A DNA stretch of 64,000 nt. Origin: Candidatus Puniceispirillum sp. Its GTDB lineage: Bacteria; Pseudomonadota; Alphaproteobacteria; Puniceispirillales; Puniceispirillaceae. How positions within the stretch are numbered: position 1 is the stretch's first letter; the number at the start of each line of letters is the position of its first letter. Below the pieces are notes generated by a model. It ran no database searches. It saw only the letters and a list, made by a program, of their open reading frames with translations, and was not told where the DNA came from. The position numbers were made by a program, and so were the translations under genes. The DNA lies in the NCBI GenBank assembly GCA_028383305.1, contig JAOEVD010000008.1:1-64000 (forward strand), read 5' to 3'. Shown piece by piece: positions 25,709 through 35,770 of this stretch.

Positions 25709-28330
25709 ATGCTAAAACGTCGCGAGGACTATACGCCGCCCACTTTTCTGGTAACGGCAGTCGATCTGAACATCGATATTCATGATCTTGGCAGCATTGT
25801 TACAACCAAATTGGCCGTCACGCCAAACCCTGCGGCTGGTGGGGCGAGGATTTTGCATCTTGATGGGCGCGGGCTTGAGCTTCAATCAATTTCGGTTGAT
25901 GGCAAACCTCTGGCTGATACTGGCTATAGCCATGATGAATCAGGATTGCAGATTACCGGCCTGACCAGCGCTTGTGTTGTTGAAACAATCGCCAAATGCC
26001 ACCCTGAAACCAATACCGCACTCGAAGGGCTGTATCTATCGGGCGGCATGTATTGCACGCAATGCGAGCCTGAAGGGTTTCGCCGGATCGGGTTTTACCC
26101 TGATCGCCCCGATGTGATGAGCATTTTCACCGTTCGGTTAGAAGCCGCGCGCGCCTACCCGCAATTGCTGTCAAATGGAAACCTGATCGAAACGGGCCAT
26201 TGTGGTACTAACCGGCATTTTGCTATCTGGCATGACCCGCATCCAAAACCAAGCTATCTATTCGCGGCGGTCGTTGGTGATCTTGATTGCGTGGTTGACA
26301 GCTTTCAAACCATGTTGGGGCGCAAGGTTGATCTTCGTATCTATGTCGAAAAGGGCAATGTTGGTTTGACCCGCCATGCGATGGATTCGTTGAAACGGTC
26401 AATGCGCTGGGATGAAGAGGTTTATGGTCTTGAATATGACCTTGATCTGTTCCAGATCGTTGCAGTTAGCCATTTCAATATGGGCGCGATGGAAAATAAA
26501 GGCCTGAATATTTTCAACAGCAAATTTGTGCTGGCCGATCCGAAAACCGCAACCGACATTGACCTGCACCGTGTCGAATCGATTATTGCCCATGAATATT
26601 TCCATAATTGGACTGGCAATCGTGTGACTTGCCGTGACTGGTTTCAATTAACCCTAAAAGAGGGGCTGACGGTTTTCCGCGATCAGTGTTTTTCGGCAGA
26701 TATGCATGATGCTGGCCTTCAACGCGCCGATGATGTGTCGACGCTTCGCGCGGCGCAATTCCCCGAAGATCGCAGCCCAACAGCGCACCCAATCCGGCCT
26801 GAAAGCTATCGCGAGATTAATAATTTTTACACGGCGACGGTATATGAAAAAGGCGCTGAGGTCATTCGCATGCTTGCTGGCTATCTCGGCAAGGATGGGT
26901 TTCGACGCGGCACCGATCTTTATTTTGAGCGCTATGATGGGGCGGCGGTAACCTGTGATGATTTTGTGGCGGCACTCGCTGATGCGAATGGCGTTGATCT
27001 GTCAGAGTTTGTTGGTTGGTATTCGCAGGCCGGAACCCCTGAATTGACCGCCAGCCGCGTGGCGATTGATGATGGTCAGGCGTTTGCCATCGAATTTACC
27101 CAGACTATTCCTGAAACCATGGCAAAGACACCCCGCTTGCCGCTGCCGATACCGGTTCGCATTGGGCTTGTTGGCGATGATGGGGCGATTGTGCCATTCC
27201 GGCTGTCGGCCGATGCGCCCTATCTTGATGAACAGATGATTCTGGTCACTGGCAAGACGCATCTTCAACCGATTTTCCCCGCATCATCCGGAAAAGTCGT
27301 GCCAAGTTTGCTTCGGAATTTTTCAGCACCGGTTATTTTGAAAGATGATTTATCATCATCTGAACGGCTGCATTTAATGGCGCATGATGCAGATATGTTT
27401 AACCGTTGGGATGCGGCACAAACGCTTCTTGCCGATCAAATTCTGGCAATTGCAGATGATTCGAAACATGGCGTTGATGAAACCGCAATTGCAGCACTTG
27501 CCAAGGCCTATGCCAACAGTCTCGCCAATCCAGATTTACTGGATATGTTTAAATCGGGTCTTTTAACGCTTCCCGCCATTTCGGTTCTGGAAAGCCGTAT
27601 GACGCCAGCCGATCCAGTGGCGCTATTTCATGCAAGACGGGCGGTTGAGGAGGCTCTTGGGCGGATGCTGGCACTGCAAATTAAATCTGCGCTGACCGAT
27701 GAAAATGTGGCCATCATGGTCAAAAAAAATGGTGGGCGTGCCCTGTTAAACCGGCTGTTGGGATTGGCCATTTCTGCTGGTAACAGCGCCGCCATTGAAC
27801 GCGCTGCAAAACAGGTTCATGACCAGAATATGACCTTGTCACAAGGCGCATTAATGGCCTTGAACCATTGTGATCATCCAGCGCGTGCCATTGCTTTGCA
27901 GGCGTTTCATGACCGGTGGCAGGACAGCCCACTTGTCATGGAAAAATGGTTCATGATGGAATCAACGTCGCTTATCTCTGGCACGGTTACGCGGCTTGGT
28001 GAATTAATGGTGCATCCGGCATTTGATGCGAATAATCCAAATAAATTACGGTCGGTTCTTGGTGCTTTTATGACTGGTAATCCAGTGCATTTCTATGCTG
28101 ATGATGGATCAGGGTTTGATTTTATCGGCGATTGCCTGATTGATATTGATGCGCGTAATCCGCAATTGGCGGCAAGGATGGCTTTGCCTTTGACCCGAAT
28201 GGCGCAATATGCCACTGACCGGCGTGCAAAGATGGGGGCAGTGTTGCAAAAGATACAGAAACAGGCACAGTCAAATGATCTTCGTGAGGTCATTGATAAG
28301 GCGCTGGACGATAGCCCGTCACCCGCGTAA
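25709..28330 (+). CDS. pepN: Aminopeptidase N
   Basis: This M1-family zinc aminopeptidase of 873 residues removes N-terminal amino acids from peptides in the cytoplasm. Seen: the exopeptidase motif HFNMGAMENKGLNIFN, the zinc site HEYFHNWTGNRVTCRDWFQLTLKEGLT (HExxH-x18-E), the transition-state Tyr region FYTATVYEKGAEVIRM, and a long helical C-terminal domain (DUF3458 type). The track begins at 25652 inside gcrA. ATG at 25709 (MLKRREDYTPPTFLV) gives the conserved N-terminus. There is no strong ribosome site, in keeping with coupling to gcrA. It ends at a hairpin before the convergent helicase gene. Confidence 0.95.
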   Translation: MLKRREDYTPPTFLVTAVDLNIDIHDLGSIVTTKLAVTPNPAAGGARILHLDGRGLELQSISVDGKPLADTGYSHDESGLQITGLTSACVVETIAKCHPETNTALEGLYLSGGMYCTQCEPEGFRRIGFYPDRPDVMSIFTVRLEAARAYPQLLSNGNLIETGHCGTNRHFAIWHDPHPKPSYLFAAVVGDLDCVVDSFQTMLGRKVDLRIYVEKGNVGLTRHAMDSLKRSMRWDEEVYGLEYDLDLFQIVAVSHFNMGAMENKGLNIFNSKFVLADPKTATDIDLHRVESIIAHEYFHNWTGNRVTCRDWFQLTLKEGLTVFRDQCFSADMHDAGLQRADDVSTLRAAQFPEDRSPTAHPIRPESYREINNFYTATVYEKGAEVIRMLAGYLGKDGFRRGTDLYFERYDGAAVTCDDFVAALADANGVDLSEFVGWYSQAGTPELTASRVAIDDGQAFAIEFTQTIPETMAKTPRLPLPIPVRIGLVGDDGAIVPFRLSADAPYLDEQMILVTGKTHLQPIFPASSGKVVPSLLRNFSAPVILKDDLSSSERLHLMAHDADMFNRWDAAQTLLADQILAIADDSKHGVDETAIAALAKAYANSLANPDLLDMFKSGLLTLPAISVLESRMTPADPVALFHARRAVEEALGRMLALQIKSALTDENVAIMVKKNGGRALLNRLLGLAISAGNSAAIERAAKQVHDQNMTLSQGALMALNHCDHPARAIALQAFHDRWQDSPLVMEKWFMMESTSLISGTVTRLGELMVHPAFDANNPNKLRSVLGAFMTGNPVHFYADDGSGFDFIGDCLIDIDARNPQLAARMALPLTRMAQYATDRRAKMGAVLQKIQKQAQSNDLREVIDKALDDSPSPA

Positions 28331-28341
28331 AAGGCGGGTGA
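28319..28341. terminator. Hairpin at the end of pepN
   Basis: TCACCCGC (28319-28326) and GCGGGTGA (28334-28341) form a perfect 8-bp stem that spans the pepN stop codon. No T-run follows on the plus strand, so it is at best a weak or factor-assisted terminator between convergent genes. Confidence 0.4.
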
Positions 28342-28436
28342 TCGCGCCACATGGCATAGATTTGATTATACGATCATCGGCGGCGATGACCGGAAGCGAT
28401 AATTAGGCGGTGATCAATTGCGGTTTTGCTGTGATG

Positions 28437-30071
28437 CTAGCGGCGCAGAAATGCCGGAATATGGCCTGTTTCACCCAAAGTGTTGCCCGAACAATCTGGC
28501 GGTGATGGCAATTCATCATCGCGATTCCGGTTTTTGTTTTTTGTGGCTGTTTTGGGTGCTGGTTTTGCGGCTTGCGCCGATGAAGAACTGACAGCCGATT
28601 TTGCCTTTGCCAGTTTAGCGGGTTTTTCGCTGGCCGCATCAATTTTCACCACATCATTTTGCGCCGCATTACTTTTTGGTGCATCCGTTCCAGCGGGCTT
28701 TTCCGCTGTTTTCTTGGCATTCCTGCCGCGACCACGGCTCTTCGATGCTTTTTCATCAGTTTCTTTTGACGGTGCGCTGGTCGCATTTGACTGGCCATCA
28801 TCGGTTTTGGCAATGTCTTGACCATCATTGATTGAGGGTTTCGACGCTGATGATTTTGCCCCTGATTCAACAACCTTGCCATCAACAACGGTGATTTGCG
28901 GAACAGGTTTGCCAATTAGTTTTTCAATAAAGCCAATATATTTGATGTCATCTTTGCTGGCAGCGATGGTAAAGGAACGCCCTGATTTGCCAGCGCGGCC
29001 AGTCCGGCCAATGCGATGAACATAATCTTCGGCATGGGTTGGCACATCAAAATTGAAAACATGGCTGAGACCGGCAATATCAAGCCCGCGTGCAGCCACA
29101 TCCGAGGCGATCATAAGCGGCACTTCGCCATCTTTGAAGCGTTGTAGAGCTTCAAGGCGCGCTGATTGGGTCATGTCTCCATGAAGCGCAACAGCCGAAA
29201 AGCCATGCCGCGTCAGCGATTTGATCAATTCAGCGATATCGCGTTTACGATTGCAGAAAATAACCGCATTTTTGACGGCTTCATGGCGCAGAATATCACG
29301 CAATATCTGGCGTTTTTTCCTGGTATCAGTCCAAATCAAATGCTGGGCAACCGTATCGGCTGTTGCCGCAGGTGGAGCCACTTCGATGACCTTTGGATTC
29401 ATCACAAATTTTGCGCCAAGCTTTTGAATATCATCAGACAATGTTGCTGAGAAAAACAGCGTTTGGCGCATCCGCGGTAATAGGCTAGCGATCCGCTCAA
29501 CATCGGGGATAAAGCCCATATCAAGCATCCGATCGGCTTCGTCGATTACCAGAATTTTCACGTCATTCAACAGAACTTTGCCGCGTTCGAAATGATCGAG
29601 CAACCGACCTGGCGTAGCGATCAGAACATCAACACCCTTGCTGAGCGCTGCATTCTGTTCGGTAAAGCTGACCCCGCCGATCAATAATGCCATGCTTAAT
29701 TTATGGTATGAGCTGAATTTTTCGAAAGAATCGGCGACCTGTGCCGCCAATTCGCGCGTTGGCGCAAGAATAAGCGATCGGGGCAGGCGTGCCTTGGCGC
29801 GGCCAGAGGCCAGAATATCAATCATCGGCAAGGTGAATGAGGCAGTTTTGCCAGTGCCGGTCTGCGCCGAGCCAAGAATATCACGGCCCATCAATACAAT
29901 GGGGATGGATTTTTCTTGGATGGGTGTTGGGCTGGTATAACCTAGATCGGCTACCGCCCGGCTTAGCTCGTCACTGAGGCCGAGATCTGAAAATTTCAAG
30001 GATAAGTTCCCTATTGATATTGACTGGAAATGTTTTTGCGTCACAAGCGAGCAATTTAACGTAAATTCCAT
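28437..30071 (-). CDS. DEAD-box ATP-dependent RNA helicase (RhlE-like)
   Basis: This helicase of 544 residues would unwind RNA in ribosome assembly or mRNA decay. All core motifs are present in order: FSDLGLSDELSRAVADLGY with PTPIQ (Q motif), AQTGTGKT, PTRELAAQ, TPGRLLDHF, VIDEADRMLD, FSATL, ARGLDIAG and HRIGRTGRAG. After about residue 400 comes a low-complexity lysine/serine/alanine-rich tail ending in ETGHIPAFLRR, typical of RhlE-like proteins that use the tail for RNA binding. The start is uncertain: ATG at 30071 adds 23 unconserved residues before LSLKFSDL, and a TTG at 30002 would be the conserved start. Confidence 0.9.
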   Translation of the reverse strand: MEFTLNCSLVTQKHFQSISIGNLSLKFSDLGLSDELSRAVADLGYTSPTPIQEKSIPIVLMGRDILGSAQTGTGKTASFTLPMIDILASGRAKARLPRSLILAPTRELAAQVADSFEKFSSYHKLSMALLIGGVSFTEQNAALSKGVDVLIATPGRLLDHFERGKVLLNDVKILVIDEADRMLDMGFIPDVERIASLLPRMRQTLFFSATLSDDIQKLGAKFVMNPKVIEVAPPAATADTVAQHLIWTDTRKKRQILRDILRHEAVKNAVIFCNRKRDIAELIKSLTRHGFSAVALHGDMTQSARLEALQRFKDGEVPLMIASDVAARGLDIAGLSHVFNFDVPTHAEDYVHRIGRTGRAGKSGRSFTIAASKDDIKYIGFIEKLIGKPVPQITVVDGKVVESGAKSSASKPSINDGQDIAKTDDGQSNATSAPSKETDEKASKSRGRGRNAKKTAEKPAGTDAPKSNAAQNDVVKIDAASEKPAKLAKAKSAVSSSSAQAAKPAPKTATKNKNRNRDDELPSPPDCSGNTLGETGHIPAFLRR

Positions 30072-30160
30072 AAGTTTTTATGGGCTTTCAACGTGGCTGG
30101 TGATACAGAGTAAAGCTGCTCAGGTCAATCTTTCATTCTATCATCCTTATCGAGCCCTTG

Positions 30161-30862
30161 ATGCCGTCATTCACACCAATTTTTATTCCCGGTCTTCTTT
30201 GCACCGAATTGCTTTTTGCCAAACAGCGCGCCAGCCTGCCAAATCAGGGTTATATCGCTGATACAACGCGCCATGATTCAATTCATAATATGGCGCAGGC
30301 AGCACTTGATCTTTGTGATGGCCCCTTAGTGCCGATTGGCCTGTCAATGGGTGGTTATGTGGCTTTGGAAATGGCACGGCTGGCACCGCAACGGATGGCA
30401 GCTATGGCATTGCTTAGCACCAATTGCCGCGATGATAGCGCCGAAAGCCAACGCCAACGCCAACAGGCAATCGCTCTTGCCAAACAAAAAGGCTTTCAGG
30501 GCGTCACACGCCGTTTGATGCCGCGTCTTTTATCTGAGGCGGCATTGCAAGATGAGGCGGTTGTTGCCGATGTTCTGGCCATGGCAGCCGAAATTGGGCG
30601 CATTGGCTTTGTCCAGCAGCAAACCGCGATTGTGGGGCGGCGCGCCCAGCATGACACGTTGGCTAGCTTTGCCGCGCCGGTTCTTGTTTTATGTGGCAAT
30701 ATGGATGTTTTGACGCCGCCAAATCTGTCGGTTGAAATGGCCGGTCTTGCGCCGCAGGTCGAATTATGCCTGCTAAATGGCATTGGACATCTGTCATCAA
30801 TCGAGGCACCCGAGGCCGTCACCAACGCGCTTGAGTCATTATTCGAGCGAGCTGCCGATTAG
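30161..30862 (+). CDS. Alpha/beta hydrolase
   Basis: This 233-residue alpha/beta-hydrolase fold protein has the nucleophile elbow GLSMGGYVALEMA, the acid in LCGNMDVLTPP and the catalytic histidine in NGIGHLSSIEAP, a complete triad. The oxyanion region is FIPGLLCTELLF near the start. The track starts at a TTG just before the ATG at 30161. The substrate is unknown; homologues act as esterases or thioesterases. It is divergent from the helicase and convergent with the membrane protein gene. Confidence 0.85.
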   Translation: MPSFTPIFIPGLLCTELLFAKQRASLPNQGYIADTTRHDSIHNMAQAALDLCDGPLVPIGLSMGGYVALEMARLAPQRMAAMALLSTNCRDDSAESQRQRQQAIALAKQKGFQGVTRRLMPRLLSEAALQDEAVVADVLAMAAEIGRIGFVQQQTAIVGRRAQHDTLASFAAPVLVLCGNMDVLTPPNLSVEMAGLAPQVELCLLNGIGHLSSIEAPEAVTNALESLFERAAD

Positions 30863-30865
30863 CGG

Positions 30866-31252
30866 CTAGGCTGGTTTCTGCTTACGAACCGAAATATACA
30901 GCGCATAGACCGCGACAAAGCCATAAAGTGTGATTGCGGGAAGCGGGATAACCGCGGCCTGTTCGGCCAGGATATTAATCAGTGACAAGGTAATGGCGGC
31001 AAATCCGATGCCACAGCCGAATAACACGCGTTTTGTTGTTCGATATGCATCATCGCGAACCAAAAAAATCACCAGACCCGCCAGAAAAGACATTGCCGCA
31101 AGGCCGCGCCGCATGACCATACCAACATGAATCGCTTCATCGCTGGCACCGGGGAAAATCTGGATCGTCAGCGGTGTTGCAAAGCCGTAAAACAGTAGCC
31201 CTTGCAAAACCAGCCCGCCACCGATTAGTCGAAGTGCTAGTTGTGGACGCAT
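30866..31252 (-). CDS. Small integral membrane protein, four predicted segments
   Basis: This 128-residue hydrophobic protein has about four membrane spans, beginning at residue 8 (IGGGLVLQGLLFYGFATPL) and ending at VAVYALYISV. The arrangement resembles DUF4345-like proteins, but I am not certain of the family. ATG follows GAGG. It is the downstream neighbour of parE on the same strand (24-base gap) and is likely co-transcribed with it. No function can be assigned. Confidence 0.6.
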   Translation of the reverse strand: MRPQLALRLIGGGLVLQGLLFYGFATPLTIQIFPGASDEAIHVGMVMRRGLAAMSFLAGLVIFLVRDDAYRTTKRVLFGCGIGFAAITLSLINILAEQAAVIPLPAITLYGFVAVYALYISVRKQKPA

Positions 31253-31276
31253 GAAAACCTCGAAATTTGGGGCTTG

Positions 31277-33259
31277 CTACACATCAAGATTGGCCAGTGC
31301 ATCCTCGGCATGATCGCGAATATAACCAAACCGCAATTCGGCCTTTTTGCCCATTAATGTATTGACCAGCTGGTCAGTGTGACGCCGCAAATCGGCACCA
31401 ACCGAGTCGCGAAGCGGCAATGAAACCTGCAGCAAGCGGCGGCTTGCCGGATTCATCGTTGTCTCTTTCAATTGTGATGGTGGCATTTCACCAAGCCCCT
31501 TAAAGCGACTGATTTCAACCTTGCCGCGCCCATCAAAGATGTTTTTCATGCTGGCTTCGCGCTGTTCTTCATCAAGCGCATAGAAGGTTTTGCCACCTTG
31601 TGTTAGCCGATAGAGCGGCGGCTGCGCCAGATAAAGCCGTCCAGCCTCAACAAGCTGGGGCATTTCGCGGTAAAAATAGGTCATTAGCAATGCTGCGATA
31701 TGCGCGCCATCAACATCGGCATCGGTCATGATGATGATTCGGCCATACCGAAGATCATCTAGCCGGAAATCTTTTCCCGGTTTGACGCCTAATGCCAAAG
31801 ACAGGTCCGATAATTCTTGATTGGCACTTAATTTTTCGGTCGATGCGCTTGCCACATTCAAGATTTTACCCCGAAGCGGCAAAACCGCTTGAATTTTCCG
31901 GTCGCGTGCCTGTTTTGCCGATCCGCCAGCAGAATCACCCTCAACCAAGAATAATTCGGTTGCTTCATGATCGCTCGACGAACAATCAGCCAATTTGCCC
32001 GGAAGGCGCAAACGTCTTGTTGCCGATTTACGCGCAACTTCTTTTTCTTTTTTGCGGCGCTTGCGGTCATCCGCGCGTTCAATAGCGGCATCCAGCAAAA
32101 ATGTTGCACGTCCAGCATCGGCCGATAGCCACTGGTCAAACCGGTCACGCACTGCCTGCTCAGTTTGGCGGGTTGCATCGGTCGAGACAAGGCGGTCTTT
32201 GGTCTGACCCTGAAATTGCGGATCGCGCAAAAACACTGACAACATGATCGCTCCACCAGCAAGCGCGTCATCAGCGGTGATATCAGTGGCTTTTTTATTG
32301 CCAACCAAATCGCCAAAGCTGCGAAGGCCGCGAACGATAGCTTGGCGAAAGCCAGTTTCATGCGTTCCGCCTGATGGTGTTGGTACCGTGTTGCAATAGC
32401 TATGGAAAAAGCCGTCTTCACTCGGGCTGAGCCACGTAATAGCCCATTCAAACTTCTGCCCGTCAAGCTCTACCACGTCGGCAAAAGGGGTAGAAATCAT
32501 CAAGGCTTTGTCAGTGGTCGCATCGGTAAGATAATCGGCAAGGCCGCCCGGATAATGCAGGCTGGCCTCGGCCGGAATGGGGTCACCATTGCCAAGCAAT
32601 GCCGGATCGCACCGCCAACGAATTTCAACACCGGCAAATAGATAGGCCTTGGATCGTGCCATCCGATACAGCGTGGCAGGGCGGAATTTCGCGCCAGCAC
32701 CAAAAATTTCAGTATCGGGCGTAAAGCTAACCGATGTGCCGCGGCGATTAGGGGCAGCGCCAATTTCAACCAGCGGGCCAAGCGGCTTGCCGCGCGAAAA
32801 CCGCTGTTGAAACAGGATCTTGTCACGCGCAATTTCAACCATCAAATCACTTGATAACGCATTCACAACTGACGCACCAACACCATGCAAACCGCCCGAA
32901 GTAGCATAGGCCTTGCCCGAAAATTTACCGCCAGCATGAAGCGTTGTCATGATGACTTCAACGGCGGATTGATCGGGAAATTTTGGATGTTTGCCTGTTG
33001 GCATGCCGCGCCCGTTGTCGCGAATGGTCAATCGGTCGGCAGCTTCAAGCTGAATATCAATCCGGTTGGCATGGCCAGCAACAGCTTCATCCATCGAATT
33101 GTCCAGAATTTCAGCAGCCAGATGATGCAAGGCGCGGTCGTCAGTGCCGCCAATATACATTCCCGGACGATGGCGAACCGGCTCTAGCCCTTCTAATACC
33201 TCAATATTGGACGCATCATAATCATCAGTTTTTGCAGCATTGCCAAATAGATCAGCCAT
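31277..33259 (-). CDS. parE: DNA topoisomerase IV subunit B
   Basis: ParE is the ATPase subunit of topoisomerase IV, which unlinks daughter chromosomes. The 660 residues show the GHKL ATP site (ILDNSMDEAVAG, IRDNGRGMPTG, TSGGLHGVGASVVNALS) and the TOPRIM part (LFLVEGDSAGGSAKQARDR, LRGKILN, DADVDGAHIAALLMTYF). The length fits ParE (about 650), not the 800-residue GyrB. The insert RRKKEKEVARKSATRRLRLPGKLADCS is typical of alphaproteobacterial ParE. The ATG is at 33259; the track adds a TTG codon. No parC is in the window. Confidence 0.94.
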   Translation of the reverse strand: MADLFGNAAKTDDYDASNIEVLEGLEPVRHRPGMYIGGTDDRALHHLAAEILDNSMDEAVAGHANRIDIQLEAADRLTIRDNGRGMPTGKHPKFPDQSAVEVIMTTLHAGGKFSGKAYATSGGLHGVGASVVNALSSDLMVEIARDKILFQQRFSRGKPLGPLVEIGAAPNRRGTSVSFTPDTEIFGAGAKFRPATLYRMARSKAYLFAGVEIRWRCDPALLGNGDPIPAEASLHYPGGLADYLTDATTDKALMISTPFADVVELDGQKFEWAITWLSPSEDGFFHSYCNTVPTPSGGTHETGFRQAIVRGLRSFGDLVGNKKATDITADDALAGGAIMLSVFLRDPQFQGQTKDRLVSTDATRQTEQAVRDRFDQWLSADAGRATFLLDAAIERADDRKRRKKEKEVARKSATRRLRLPGKLADCSSSDHEATELFLVEGDSAGGSAKQARDRKIQAVLPLRGKILNVASASTEKLSANQELSDLSLALGVKPGKDFRLDDLRYGRIIIMTDADVDGAHIAALLMTYFYREMPQLVEAGRLYLAQPPLYRLTQGGKTFYALDEEQREASMKNIFDGRGKVEISRFKGLGEMPPSQLKETTMNPASRRLLQVSLPLRDSVGADLRRHTDQLVNTLMGKKAELRFGYIRDHAEDALANLDV

Positions 33260-33474
33260 CAATCACTCATCGGGTTTAAAGGCGGTCGCCAGCGGAATGC
33301 GGCGTTGCGTCACTATATCGGCCTTGGATAGCGTCTGTCTACCGTATCTAGCAATGATCTGTTGTGCAAACGCCGATATATTGTGATTGACTGGCAAAAT
33401 ACCCAAAAATGCCCCAAAAACAGCGGGTACCAGAAATGGCTGATACCAGAAACGGCAGATTTGAGACGGGAAAG

Positions 33475-33503
33475 AAAAAGGCGGGAACCAGCCCCGCCTT
33501 TTC
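33475..33503 (-). terminator. Intrinsic terminator of glnA
   Basis: On the minus strand AAGGCGGG, a 7-base loop and CCCGCCTT are followed by TTTC. The plus-strand arms are at 33478-33485 and 33493-33500. It lies about 20 bases after the glnA stop and may also work on the other strand. Confidence 0.85.
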
Positions 33504-33523
33504 AGATTATCTTTTGCGATCGA

Positions 33524-34933
33524 TTAATATGAATAATACATATCAAATTCGACAGGTGCAGGTGTGTGCTCCAGGCGGATCACATCTTGCATTTTTAGCT
33601 CGATAAAGGCGTCGATCTGATCGTCAGTGAACACATCGCCCTGAGTCAGATAGGCGCGGTCTTCGTTCAATGCCTCAAGTGCCTCGCGAAGTGATCCACA
33701 AACAGTTGGGATTTGTGACAGTTCTTCAGGTGGCAGATCATAAAGATCCTTATCCATCGCATCACCCGGGTGAATCTTGTTGCGAATACCGTCAACACCG
33801 GCCATCAGCATTGCCGAGAATGACAGATATGGGTTTGCTGTTGCATCTGGGAAACGCACTTCAACGCGCTTTCCAGCGGGCGAATTCACATGCGGAATAC
33901 GACACGATGCTGACCGGTTGCGTGATGAGTAAGCCAAGAGAACAGGGGCTTCATAACCCGGGATCAACCGCTTGTAGCTGTTGGTTGACGGGTTGGTGAA
34001 AGCGTTCAGTGACTTGGCATGTTTGATGATGCCGCCAATGTAGTAAAGCGCAGTTTCAGACAGATCAGCATATTGGTTGCCAGCGAAAAGTGGCTTGCCA
34101 TCTGACCAAAGCGACTGGTGAACATGCATACCTGATCCGTTATCACCGGAAATTGGCTTTGGCATGAAAGTCGCGGTTACGCCATAAGCATGGGCAACCT
34201 GATGAACGCAATATTTATACAGCTGCATATTGTCAGCAGTTTCCAGCAAAGTGCCGAATTTGATGCCAAGCTCATGCTGCGATGGGGCAACTTCATGGTG
34301 ATGTTTTTCAACAGCAACGCCCATATCAGCCATAACCGATACCATTTCAGACCGGATATCCTGCCCTGAATCGACTGGTGGCACTGGGAAATAGCCACCT
34401 TTGACACCTGGACGGTGACCAAGGTTGCCTTCGCCATATTTACGGGCGCTGTTGTAAGGACCTTCGACACTATCGACCGAATACATGCCGCGGTTCATTG
34501 ATACATCAATTTTAACATCTTCAAAAATGAAGAACTCGGCTTCGGGGCCGAAAAAGGCAGTATCAGCAATGCCCAAAGTTTCGATATGAGCCAGCGCTGC
34601 CTTGGCGGTGCCGCGCGGGTCGCGATCATAGGCTTCGCCGCTTGATGGCTCGAGAACGTCGCAGAACAATGCCAATGTTGGCTGGGCAAAGAACGGGTCG
34701 ATGTAAGCACGATACAGATCAGGCATCAATGTCATGTCTGAGTCATTGATGGCTTTCCAACCAGCAATTGACGAGCCGTCAAACATAAAGCCTTCGTTCA
34801 GCGCATCTTCATCAATCGTGTCGATGTGCTGGGTTACATGCTGCATTTTACCAAGCGTATCGGTGAAACGCAGATCGACATAAGTGATGTCGTGTTCTTT
34901 GATCATTTCCATGATTTTTGTTGCGTCAGACAT
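33524..34933 (-). CDS. glnA: Glutamine synthetase, type I
   Basis: GlnA makes glutamine from glutamate and ammonia with ATP and forms dodecamers. The 469-residue protein has the beta-grasp start ([19 protein letters not shown]), [30 protein letters not shown], the metal-binding block [19 protein letters not shown] and [11 protein letters not shown]. The adenylylation-site tyrosine is in [13 protein letters not shown], so activity is likely tuned by GlnE. The track start at 34960 is upstream of the true ATG at 34933 ([10 protein letters not shown], with AAGGA before it). It is downstream of glnB in a two-gene operon and ends at a strong terminator. Confidence 0.97.
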   Translation of the reverse strand: MSDATKIMEMIKEHDITYVDLRFTDTLGKMQHVTQHIDTIDEDALNEGFMFDGSSIAGWKAINDSDMTLMPDLYRAYIDPFFAQPTLALFCDVLEPSSGEAYDRDPRGTAKAALAHIETLGIADTAFFGPEAEFFIFEDVKIDVSMNRGMYSVDSVEGPYNSARKYGEGNLGHRPGVKGGYFPVPPVDSGQDIRSEMVSVMADMGVAVEKHHHEVAPSQHELGIKFGTLLETADNMQLYKYCVHQVAHAYGVTATFMPKPISGDNGSGMHVHQSLWSDGKPLFAGNQYADLSETALYYIGGIIKHAKSLNAFTNPSTNSYKRLIPGYEAPVLLAYSSRNRSASCRIPHVNSPAGKRVEVRFPDATANPYLSFSAMLMAGVDGIRNKIHPGDAMDKDLYDLPPEELSQIPTVCGSLREALEALNEDRAYLTQGDVFTDDQIDAFIELKMQDVIRLEHTPAPVEFDMYYSY

Positions 34934-35018
34934 TTTAGGGATCCTTCCGTTATCTGCCATTTAAAACTTAATCGTTTAAAACTGTTTAGTCCGGGCTCGG
35001 CATGGTCGAGACCAGTGC

Positions 35019-35363
<345 letters not shown>

Positions 35364-35560
35364 TCACTTTTCTGTTCGGGCCTGAGTCTGCATTTCAAAA
35401 ACATCGCCCATCTTTAGACGAAGCAGAGCCAACAGCCGCCGGATGGCTGCCAATACTAGCCTTGTTCTGGCCGATCGGCCGGGTGAAGGCAAGACCGACC
35501 AGATGAGGGTGACAGACTTCGATGCCTATTTTGGCGAATCTGCACTTACGGTAAGCATGT

Positions 35561-35577
35561 TGCCTAAATTTTAGGCA
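35561..35577. promoter_or_regulatory. Candidate NtrC-binding palindrome upstream of glnB
   Basis: TGCCTAAATTTTAGGCA is an 8-bp inverted repeat around one central base and fits the NtrC core TGC-N11-GCA exactly. It is about 205 bases upstream of glnB, a distance usual for enhancer-type activators. A possible sigma-54 element, with GG and GC ten bases apart (GGCAGCCATCCGGC, minus strand), is weak. A perfect 12-bp palindrome GGCCGATCGGCC also lies in the gap at 35469-35480. The rest of the 413-base gap to 35770 shows no gene. Confidence 0.4.
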
Positions 35578-35770
35578 TAGTTGCGATCGGGGAAAGACAA
35601 AGATATGTTGATTTGGAATATGCTGATTTGGCAAAACGCGAGAAAAGAAACAGGCGGTATTTTAACTGTGGACATATTCTAACCAGCGATATTCTAATGG
35701 GTTATTCTCGTCTAAATTGCCGCGTTGCAACGTGGATCATTTGCCGTTTATTTTTGAATGTGAGGACATA

